NCBI GenBank assembly: GCA_937871145.1
Contig: CALMXN010000005.1
Span: 1-5,735, forward strand
Origin: an uncultured Clostridia bacterium
GTDB lineage: Bacteria > Bacillota > Clostridia > Oscillospirales > Ruminococcaceae
Length of the DNA: 5,735 nt
Direction of reading: 5' to 3'
In this document: one piece after another, positions 1-4,854 of the stretch
Layout: each line of letters begins with the position of its first letter
Position numbering within the stretch: position 1 is the first letter of the stretch
Position numbers and translations under genes: made by a program
Notes under the pieces: model-generated
Databases searched by the model: none
What the model was told of the DNA's origin: nothing
The model's input: the letters and a program-made list of their open reading frames with translations, nothing else

Positions 1-110
1 AAGTGTGATATTCTCAAGCAAAGTCATATGTTCACCGTCAGAAAATGGGTATGGTATTCCAGCATTTTAATTTATTCCCACATATGACTTTGCTTGAGAA
101 TATCACACTT
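1..110. repeat. 31-bp perfect inverted repeat at the left edge (arms 1-31 and 80-110), probably a fold-back artefact
   Basis: Bases 1-31 are the exact reverse complement of 80-110; pairing stops at 32/79, leaving a 48-base spacer. The right arm lies inside the conserved ABC ATPase segment HMTLLENITL, so it is native coding sequence. The left arm stands where the gene's upstream codons should be: in the ATPase frame it reads unrelated residues and has a TGA stop at 6-8. The homologous protein sequence resumes at VHRQKMGMVFQ from about base 30. An antisense copy of the gene's own interior at the very end of the window is what chimeric fold-back reads, multiple-displacement amplification or an assembler path reversal produce. 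A real inversion cannot be excluded. Confidence 0.9.
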
Positions 111-533
111 GCACCTATAAAACTAAAGCTTATGACTAAGCAGGAAGCAGAAAAAAAAGCTCACGAGCTATTAAAGAGAGTCGGACTTGAAGAAAAGGCA
201 AATCAGTATCCATCACAGATTTCAGGCGGACAGAAACAACGTATAGCAATAATCCGTGCCCTTGCAATGAATCCTGATGTTATGCTTTTTGATGAACCTA
301 CTTCTGCCCTTGACCCTGAAATGGTTGGTGAAGTTCTCGACTTGATGAAACAGCTTGCAAAAGAAGGAATGACTATGGTCGTTGTAACACACGAAATGGG
401 TTTTGCTCGTGAAGTCGGCTCAAAAGTTGTGTTTATGGATGATGGAAAAATCGTTGAAGAAAACGAGCCACAGGAATTCTTTGCAAACCCGAAGAACCCT
501 CGTCTGAAGGATTTTCTTTCAAAAGTGCTATAA
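30..533 (+). CDS. glnQ: Polar amino acid ABC transporter ATP-binding protein, GlnQ-type, N-terminally truncated
   Basis: This is the cytoplasmic ATPase subunit of a polar amino acid (PAAT family) importer; it hydrolyses ATP to drive uptake through a membrane permease fed by a lipid-anchored binding protein. Numbering from the ATG at 45, visible motifs are the Q-loop (VFQ, Q6), the ABC signature ISGGQ (59-63), Walker B VMLFDE (79-84), the D-loop SALD (87-90) and the switch histidine H116 in VTHEMGF. Walker A is missing: about 80 N-terminal residues of a usual 240-250 lie beyond the left edge, where an inverted-repeat artefact replaces them. The ATG at 45 is internal, since VHRQK just upstream is also typical of the family. 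The gene ends at TAA 531-533. Permease and binding-protein genes are not in the window, so substrate (glutamine, cystine, arginine or other) cannot be told and the symbol marks the family only. No strong hairpin terminator follows; 534-609 is AT-rich with only a weak A/T stem. Confidence 0.93.
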   Translation, partial: VHRQKMGMVFQHFNLFPHMTLLENITLAPIKLKLMTKQEAEKKAHELLKRVGLEEKANQYPSQISGGQKQRIAIIRALAMNPDVMLFDEPTSALDPEMVGEVLDLMKQLAKEGMTMVVVTHEMGFAREVGSKVVFMDDGKIVEENEPQEFFANPKNPRLKDFLSKVL

Positions 534-609
534 TTCATTAAATTTTTATACAAAATCAAATAAAATACATCTTTAAAAATATGATTATATACAAACTTTT
601 TTAATAGCA

Positions 610-638
610 TTGATTTTTCTTAGCAAATATTTTACAAT
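610..638 (+). promoter_or_regulatory. Predicted sigma-A promoter of the 175-residue hypothetical gene
   Basis: TTGATT at 610-615 and TACAAT at 633-638 are separated by 17 bases. Transcription would start near 645, giving a leader of about 34 nt before the ATG at 679. The surrounding 534-678 interval is very AT-rich, so a chance match is possible, but the spacing and placement fit well. Confidence 0.55.
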
Positions 639-678
639 ATAAAATATGGAAGATAAATATTAGCATGAGGTGAACAAT

Positions 679-1206
679 ATGACAGTAAATTCTGATTGCG
701 CTTTTATCAGGTTTGCAAAAGTCGGTGTGGACTTTCAGTATTTGAAACTTTTTCTTCAGACAGTTGAACCATACATTCTTGAGCATAAAAATGTTGAATA
801 TGATAAGCTTACTGATAAAGATAAGAGCATAGTTCTTGCAAAAATTATTAAATTGATGTTCGTTAATGGGCGCCCAGTCACTGAATTCTTCAGATCTACT
901 ATTGACAAGTGGAATGATAAAGAAAATTTTGAAAAGAATCAGCTCTTTGTTGAGTTTATGGCAAGAGAAATTTTTGGCTGTTACGATAAAACAAGGGATG
1001 AATACAATAGCTTCTATCAATCACCGTATCTTTTCTATATAGAGAAATCAAACGGGACAAAAGATTATTTTGAACCTAAAAAGATTTCAGGGCTTGAGAT
1101 GAAATTAAACAAGTTTAAAGGTAAATCCTCATTAGAGGCTGAGTGGTATGAGTATTACCTGAAGCTCCGTAATATGGAAAAACACGGTACACTTTCAAGA
1201 GTATAA
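679..1206 (+). CDS. Hypothetical protein, 175 residues, family not recognised
   Basis: I do not recognise this protein. The ATG at 679 is preferred because GAGGTG (667-672) sits 6 bases upstream; a GTG at 670 in the same frame overlaps that ribosome site and would add only three residues. The product has no signal peptide and no membrane segment. It is highly charged and rich in Lys, Glu, Asp and aromatic residues, for example the aromatic cluster around 111-121 (SFYQSPYLFYI) and WYEYYLKLR at 156-164. It looks like a mostly helical soluble cytoplasmic protein. The two cysteines (C7, C101) form no metal motif. The gene has its own promoter and a strong terminator, so it is probably monocistronic and unrelated in function to the metal operon downstream. 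Ribosome site, terminator and consistent codon use argue that it is real, not a chance frame. Confidence 0.8.
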   Translation: MTVNSDCAFIRFAKVGVDFQYLKLFLQTVEPYILEHKNVEYDKLTDKDKSIVLAKIIKLMFVNGRPVTEFFRSTIDKWNDKENFEKNQLFVEFMAREIFGCYDKTRDEYNSFYQSPYLFYIEKSNGTKDYFEPKKISGLEMKLNKFKGKSSLEAEWYEYYLKLRNMEKHGTLSRV

Positions 1207-1217
1207 TAAATAGCATT

Positions 1218-1246
1218 ACACCTGCAGAATATGCAGGTGTTTTTTA
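1218..1246 (+). terminator. Rho-independent terminator after the hypothetical gene
   Basis: A 9-bp perfect stem, ACACCTGCA (1218-1226) with TGCAGGTGT (1232-1240), has a 5-base loop GAATA and is followed directly by TTTTT (1241-1245). It begins 11 bases after the TAA stop and separates this gene from the metal operon promoter 14 bases further on. Confidence 0.9.
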
Positions 1247-1259
1247 TTGTAAAAAACTA

Positions 1260-1288
1260 TTGACAAGTAGCCGAAAATATATTATACT
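1260..1288 (+). promoter_or_regulatory. Sigma-A promoter of the metal resistance operon
   Basis: TTGACA (1260-1265) is a perfect -35 box, followed after exactly 17 bases by TATACT (1283-1288), one mismatch from the consensus -10. Transcription should start near 1295, inside the palindromic operator that follows. A strong promoter blocked by an overlapping repressor site is the usual layout for ArsR-family metal operons. Confidence 0.88.
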
Positions 1289-1290
1289 AA

Positions 1291-1310
1291 ATATGAACAA
1301 TTATTCATAT
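1291..1310 (+). promoter_or_regulatory. Palindromic ArsR/SmtB-type operator
   Basis: A 20-base imperfect palindrome reads ATATGAA (1291-1297), a 6-base centre CAATTA, then TTCATAT (1304-1310). Only one central base pair breaks the symmetry. The TATGAA...TTCATA half sites resemble published operators of the SmtB/CzrA/ZiaR group. It lies just downstream of the -10 box and covers the expected transcription start, so the repressor encoded next would block initiation when it carries no metal. The assignment rests on family knowledge and position; binding is inferred. Confidence 0.82.
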
Positions 1311-1329
1311 GTTATAAGGAGGAGTTAAA

Positions 1330-1686
1330 ATGTCAGAAAATAATGAAATTTGCGAAGTAACAAGAATCCACAGCGATATAGTGAATGAACTTATCACAAG
1401 AATACCTGATGAAGAAGTGTTATATGATATAGCAGAGCTTTTTAAAGTTTTTGCTGATTCAACAAGAGTGAGAATTCTGTATGCACTTATTGAAAGTGAG
1501 CTTTGTGTCTGCGATATTTCAGCATTGCTTAATATGAGCCAGTCAGCAATTTCACATCAGCTCAGAGTATTGAAGCAGTCACGTCTTGTTAAATACAGAA
1601 GAAGTGGAAAGACTATCTATTATTCACTTTGCGATGACCATATAAAAACAATGCTTGATATGGGGATGGAACACGTATCAGAATAA
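1330..1686 (+). CDS. ArsR/SmtB-family metal-sensing transcriptional repressor (CadC-like)
   Basis: A 118-residue winged-helix repressor expected to bind the operator just upstream and release it on metal binding. AAGGAGG at 1316-1322 decides the ATG at 1330. The ArsR fold begins around LFKVFADSTRVRIL (37-50); the helix-turn-helix runs from VCDISALLNMSQSAISHQLRVL (60-81), followed by the wing KYRRSGKTIYYSL (88-100). Two metal sites known in the family are visible. The ELCVCD box gives C59 and C61, which with N-terminal C8 (and perhaps H14) could form the Cd/Pb alpha3N site of CadC. The Zn-type alpha5 site appears complete: D102, H104, H115 and E118 match the D-x-H-x10-H-x2-E spacing of SmtB, with E118 the last residue. 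It is the first gene of the operon with the P-type ATPase 10 nt downstream, which supports Zn/Cd/Pb sensing. Which metal is the true inducer cannot be told from sequence. Confidence 0.94.
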   Translation: MSENNEICEVTRIHSDIVNELITRIPDEEVLYDIAELFKVFADSTRVRILYALIESELCVCDISALLNMSQSAISHQLRVLKQSRLVKYRRSGKTIYYSLCDDHIKTMLDMGMEHVSE

Positions 1687-1692
1687 AGGAGG
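1687..1692 (+). promoter_or_regulatory. Ribosome binding site fixing the P-type ATPase start
   Basis: AGGAGG lies between the repressor stop (TAA 1684-1686) and the ATG at 1697, with 4 bases of spacing. It selects this ATG over an in-frame ATG at 1655 that would overlap the repressor and add 14 residues unlike the family. Confidence 0.85.
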
Positions 1693-1696
1693 AATT

Positions 1697-3787
1697 ATGA
1701 AGAAAGTTGTACTAATACTAAACGGCTTAGACTGTGCAAGCTGTGCAGATAAAATTGCAAAAAGTGTTTCAAAAATTAGTGGAATAAAAAATTCAAATCT
1801 TGATTTCATTTCAAAAAAGCTTAAGTATGAACTTGAAGACGAAAATCAGGAAGATAGAGTGTTCAATGATATAAAAAAGACAGTGTCATTAATTGAATCA
1901 GGCGTAACTGTAAAATATGCTGATGAAGAAGATGAGGAGCATGAAGAAAACCTTTCTTTTGAACTGATAAAAATTTTAATATCTGCAGTGTTTTTCCTTC
2001 TGTCAATGTTAATTGATAATAAAACCACATCACTTGTAATGATAATTCTGAGCTATGTAGTAGTAGGTTATGAGGTTGTATTTTCAGCTATTAAAAATAT
2101 ATTCAAGGGCAAGCCTTTTGATGAAGCTTTCCTTATGACAATAGCAACTGTCGGTGCATTTGCAGTCGGAAAATATTCTGAAAGCGTTGCTGTAATGCTT
2201 TTCTATCAGGTCGGCGAATTCTTTCAGGGACTCGCTGTCAATCGTTCAAGAAAATCGATTTCTAATCTTATGAACATTCGCCCTGATTATGCAAACCTTA
2301 AAACTTCAAAAGGCATTGAAAAGGTTTCTCCCGACAGTGTAAAAGTCGGTGATACTATTGTAGTCAAGGCAGGGGAGCGAATTCCTCTTGATGGAAAGAT
2401 TATAAATGGTACTTCAAGTATCGACACATCTGCTCTTACAGGTGAAACTATGCTTCGTGACGTTACAAGTGGTGAGGATGTTTTAAGCGGAAGCATTAAT
2501 GTAAACGGTCTTCTGGATATTGAAGTGCAGAAGGAATTTTCTGAAAGTACAGTTTCAAAAATCCTTGACCTTGTTGAAAATGCAAGCTCCAAGAAAGCAA
2601 CAACAGAAAAATTCATCACAAGATTTGCAAGAGTATATACCCCAATCGTTGTAATAGTTGCAGTTCTCCTTGCAACAATTCCGCCACTCTTCTTACAGTC
2701 TGCTGAATTTTCCGACTGGCTTTACAGAGCACTTGTCTTTCTTGTTATTTCCTGCCCGTGTGCACTTGTAATTTCAGTTCCGTTAAGCTTTTTTGGCGGA
2801 ATCGGCGGGGCTTCACGTTCAGGAATTCTTATAAAAGGTGCAAACTCACTTGAGGCACTTGGTCGGACAGAAATCATTGCTTTTGATAAGACAGGTACTC
2901 TGACCGAGGGAAAATTTTCAGTAACACAGGTCAATTCAATCGGAATGTCAAAGGAACAGCTTGTTGAAATTACCGCTTATGCTGAAAGCTTTGCAAACCA
3001 CCCTGTTGCACTTGCTGTAGTGAATTATTACAACAAGGAGATTGACAAGAGCAGAGTTGACAGCCTTAGTGAAATTGCAGGAAAAGGTATCAGAGCCATT
3101 ATCAACGGCAAGACTGTTCTTGCAGGAAATGCAAGATTACTCAATGATAATAATATAAAATTTGAGCAGGCAAACACTATCGGTACTGTAATTTATGTTG
3201 CTGTGGATAAAAAGTATTCGGGGTACATAATTGTTTCCGATAAGGTTAAACCAGGCTCGGCAAAGGCAATAAAAAATCTTAAATCAATCGGCGTTAAAAA
3301 AGCCCTTATGCTCACAGGTGATAAGAAGCTGACAGGTGACACTGTCGGCAAGGAGCTGAAGCTTGATAAAGTTTATTCAGAGCTTCTCCCACAGAATAAG
3401 GTTGAAATAGTTGAAAAACTTTTAAATGAAAAATCACCAAAGGGAACGCTTGCTTTTGTTGGTGACGGAATAAATGACGCACCTGTCCTTGCAAGAGCAG
3501 ATATAGGTATTGCAATGGGCGGGCTTGGCTCTGACAGTGCTATTGAGGCAGCTGATGTCGTACTTATGACTGACGAGCCAGAGAAAATAGCAAGTGCAAT
3601 AAAAATTTCAAAGCGCACAATGAAAATTGTACTTGAAAATATAGTTTTTGCATTGGGAATAAAAGCCGTTGTGCTTGTTCTTGGTGCAACAGGCCACACA
3701 ACAATGTGGGCAGCTGTATTTGCTGATGTTGGCGTATCTCTCATAGCAATACTCAATTCATTGCGAGCATTAAAGAAAATCAGATAA
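1697..3787 (+). CDS. cadA: Heavy metal-translocating P1B-type ATPase (Zn/Cd/Pb exporter, CadA/ZntA type)
   Basis: A 696-residue membrane pump that uses ATP to export Zn2+, Cd2+ or Pb2+ from the cytoplasm. It starts with one heavy-metal-associated domain (about 1-74) with GLDCASC (C13, C16), then an acidic linker with one histidine (75-85, DEEDEEHEE). Eight membrane segments are expected near 86-106, 110-132, 145-158, 162-181, 315-333, 343-369, 645-664 and 670-688. The actuator loop TGE is at 248-250, the membrane metal motif CPC at 353-355, the phosphorylated D397 in DKTGT, the nucleotide-domain HP at 435-436, and the hinge GDGINDAP at 589-596. K656 and D677 have the same 21-residue spacing as K693 and D714, which mark the Zn/Cd/Pb group (P1B-2) in E. 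coli ZntA; with CPC this argues against a copper pump. Length is normal for a single-HMA CadA. It is cotranscribed with the upstream repressor. No frameshift or missing catalytic residue is seen. The order of metal preference is not resolved. Confidence 0.96.
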   Translation: MKKVVLILNGLDCASCADKIAKSVSKISGIKNSNLDFISKKLKYELEDENQEDRVFNDIKKTVSLIESGVTVKYADEEDEEHEENLSFELIKILISAVFFLLSMLIDNKTTSLVMIILSYVVVGYEVVFSAIKNIFKGKPFDEAFLMTIATVGAFAVGKYSESVAVMLFYQVGEFFQGLAVNRSRKSISNLMNIRPDYANLKTSKGIEKVSPDSVKVGDTIVVKAGERIPLDGKIINGTSSIDTSALTGETMLRDVTSGEDVLSGSINVNGLLDIEVQKEFSESTVSKILDLVENASSKKATTEKFITRFARVYTPIVVIVAVLLATIPPLFLQSAEFSDWLYRALVFLVISCPCALVISVPLSFFGGIGGASRSGILIKGANSLEALGRTEIIAFDKTGTLTEGKFSVTQVNSIGMSKEQLVEITAYAESFANHPVALAVVNYYNKEIDKSRVDSLSEIAGKGIRAIINGKTVLAGNARLLNDNNIKFEQANTIGTVIYVAVDKKYSGYIIVSDKVKPGSAKAIKNLKSIGVKKALMLTGDKKLTGDTVGKELKLDKVYSELLPQNKVEIVEKLLNEKSPKGTLAFVGDGINDAPVLARADIGIAMGGLGSDSAIEAADVVLMTDEPEKIASAIKISKRTMKIVLENIVFALGIKAVVLVLGATGHTTMWAAVFADVGVSLIAILNSLRALKKIR

Positions 3788-3794
3788 TTAAAAT

Positions 3795-3825
3795 AATAGC
3801 CCCATCCATTCGGATGGGGCTATTT
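3795..3825. terminator. Bidirectional Rho-independent terminator between convergent genes
   Basis: A 13-bp perfect stem, AATAGCCCCATCC (3795-3807) with GGATGGGGCTATT (3812-3824), has a 4-base loop ATTC. On the plus strand it ends the metal operon 7 bases after its stop and runs into TATTTGTTATTTG. On the minus strand it starts 2 bases after the methyltransferase stop and runs into ATTATTTTAATTA. One hairpin thus serves both converging units. Confidence 0.92.
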
Positions 3826-3826
3826 G

Positions 3827-4543
3827 TTATTTGCGCTTGAGGATAATCCCGATAAAGTTCATGTATTTTCCCGCACCTGCATTCATTGACTTGCGGTCGC
3901 CGACAGCGTATTCATTATCACTTTCAAGCCAGTCATTCCACATTTCATCGTGATCCTCAAGCTCGAACATGTTGGTGATTTCAACATCCTCAGTAGCGTT
4001 GATGATTTCTTTCCACGTATTCATATCCTGAATGGTTGCAAGGCTTTCAGCATCCCATGACAATGTCATTTCAGGTGGTAGATTATCGTGAAGATTCTTC
4101 TTAAAGCCAGGTACGACAAAAAGTAAATACCCGCCGTGCTTAACTAATGGGAGAAGGTTCTTCCCAAGGTAATCCTTTTCGAGCCCGAAGAAATGATATG
4201 AATCTATACTTACTATAGTATCAAAAAATTCTTCAGCATAAGGGAATTCGTGAGCTTCACTGTGAATAGGGATAATCTGATCAGAATTAAGCCCAAAATC
4301 ATTAAATCGATTTTTATTCTCTGTTGGAGAAATCCATAGGTCTGTTGCAAATACTCTTACACCACATTCTTTCGCAAGGAAAATTGAAGTTAATCCCTTT
4401 CCGCACGCAAGATCCATTACTGTTGTGCCTTGTTTTAGGGGATGTTTTTCGAGTATCTGCTCGAGCATCTTAAGTGGGTTTGGGCCCATAATATTTTCTT
4501 TTATAAAGTTATGATCATATTTTTCTGTTTTTGTATATTTCAT
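3827..4543 (-). CDS. Class I SAM-dependent methyltransferase
   Basis: A 238-residue soluble enzyme expected to transfer a methyl group from S-adenosylmethionine to an unknown acceptor. The chosen ATG (4543-4541) has AAAGG 8 bases upstream; a GTG three codons earlier lies too close to that site. The Rossmann SAM-binding motif I is VMDLACGKG (42-50), the acidic end of strand 2 is D68 in VFATDLW, motif II/III-like residues are HSEAHEFPY (94-102), and strand 4 is FFDTIVSIDSYHFFG (106-120). A GGYLLFVVPG strand (137-146) follows. The C-terminal part (HDEMWNDWLESDN, then DRKSMNAGAGKY) is typical of a Firmicutes methyltransferase subfamily known to me only by the generic name, so no small-molecule or RNA substrate is claimed. 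It is transcribed towards the metal operon and shares its terminator, but direction argues against co-regulation. Its leader contains a candidate attenuator. Confidence 0.9.
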   Translation of the reverse strand: MKYTKTEKYDHNFIKENIMGPNPLKMLEQILEKHPLKQGTTVMDLACGKGLTSIFLAKECGVRVFATDLWISPTENKNRFNDFGLNSDQIIPIHSEAHEFPYAEEFFDTIVSIDSYHFFGLEKDYLGKNLLPLVKHGGYLLFVVPGFKKNLHDNLPPEMTLSWDAESLATIQDMNTWKEIINATEDVEITNMFELEDHDEMWNDWLESDNEYAVGDRKSMNAGAGKYMNFIGIILKRK

Positions 4544-4603
4544 TGTTATCACCTTTCTGATAGTTATATTTTATTTAAATCTCAATATCAGAACGCAGTT
4601 TCA

Positions 4604-4634
4604 AACAAAAATGGCATAGATAAATCTATGCCAT
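4604..4634 (-). terminator. Intrinsic terminator inside the methyltransferase leader
   Basis: On the minus strand ATGGCATAGAT (4634-4624) pairs perfectly with ATCTATGCCAT (4621-4611), an 11-bp stem of which the innermost pair may be open, followed by TTTTGTTT (4610-4603). The plus strand has no T-run after the hairpin, so it works only in the minus direction. It lies 67 bases before the methyltransferase ATG and well beyond the glycogen phosphorylase terminator, so it is not the end of that gene. Its stem is only moderately GC-rich, so partial read-through is plausible. Confidence 0.72.
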
Positions 4635-4784
4635 AGTAAAAGCTTTTATAGCTGATGGCATATTTCTGTATGAAACAAAATTGCATAACAAATAAAGCAA
4701 TATTAATATTGCCTTTTATATTATATACAACTAATGCGTTCTTTACAGAACAATAGCCAAACAGACACTTCCTTTAAATATATT
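4604..4784 (-). ncRNA. Candidate structured leader (attenuator/riboswitch-like) or small RNA upstream of the methyltransferase
   Basis: This gene-free stretch should be transcribed from the consensus promoter at 4819-4791. Reading on the minus strand, the RNA can form a long rod. CUG (4764-4762) and UGGC (4759-4756) pair with GCCA (4659-4656) and CAG (4654-4652); UUCUGUA (4750-4744) pairs with UACAGAA (4670-4664); GAAC (4741-4738) with GUUU (4676-4673); GCAU (4737-4734) with AUGC (4686-4683). At the tip is a hairpin on the palindrome GCAATATTAATATTGC (4712-4697). The strand UAUGCCAU (4662-4655) that closes this rod can instead pair over 8 bp with AUGGCAUA (4634-4627), the first arm of the terminator. 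The two folds exclude each other, as in attenuators. No tRNA, SAM, purine, c-di-GMP or other riboswitch signature is recognised. AT-rich sequence forms pairs easily by chance, so this is a structured-RNA proposal, not an identification. Confidence 0.45.
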
Positions 4785-4790
4785 AACATT

Positions 4791-4819
4791 ATTATACAAG
4801 GAAAAATTTTCTTTGTCAA
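4791..4819 (-). promoter_or_regulatory. Perfect-consensus sigma-A promoter driving the leader RNA and methyltransferase
   Basis: On the minus strand TTGACA (4819-4814) is followed after exactly 17 bases by TATAAT (4796-4791); both boxes match the consensus fully. The start point would be near A4784, about 240 nt before the methyltransferase ATG. It lies immediately after the glycogen phosphorylase terminator, showing that a separate transcription unit begins here. No strong second promoter is seen between the leader terminator and the gene. Confidence 0.88.
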
Positions 4820-4821
4820 TA

Positions 4822-4851
4822 TAAAAGCTCCCACTTTTTTGTGGGAGCTTT
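4822..4851 (-). terminator. Rho-independent terminator of glycogen phosphorylase
   Basis: On the minus strand AAAGCTCCCAC (4851-4841) pairs with GTGGGAGCTTT (4834-4824) around an A6 loop, an 11-bp perfect stem. The stem runs into TTTTAT at its 3' side. It starts 3 bases after the stop codon of the phosphorylase gene. Confidence 0.9.
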
Positions 4852-4854
4852 AAA

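Noticed and set aside
573..604. Hairpin TTAAAAA...TTTTTAA as terminator of the ABC ATPase gene
   Set aside because: The stem is 7 bp of A/T only with an 18-base loop, too weak to be convincing.
1655..1696. Upstream in-frame ATG at 1655 as the start of the P-type ATPase
   Set aside because: It overlaps the end of the repressor gene, lacks a ribosome site, and adds residues unlike the family; the ATG at 1697 has AGGAGG just before it and begins a normal metal-binding domain.
3373..3756. Long open frame on the minus strand inside the P-type ATPase gene
   Set aside because: The plus-strand frame encodes the conserved hinge and last membrane segments; the opposite frame has Ser/Thr-rich shadow composition and no ribosome site.
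4588..4686. 32-codon minus-strand reading frame in the methyltransferase leader (ATG 4686, TGA 4588), a possible leader peptide
   Set aside because: No ribosome site precedes the ATG and the frame runs straight through the terminator; there is no run of one regulatory amino acid codon as in classical leader peptides.
4694..4715. Palindrome GCAATATTAATATTGC as a separate terminator (T-rich on both sides)
   Set aside because: The stem is almost all A/T with only two GC pairs, and no gene ends next to it on either strand; it is better read as the tip hairpin of the leader structure.
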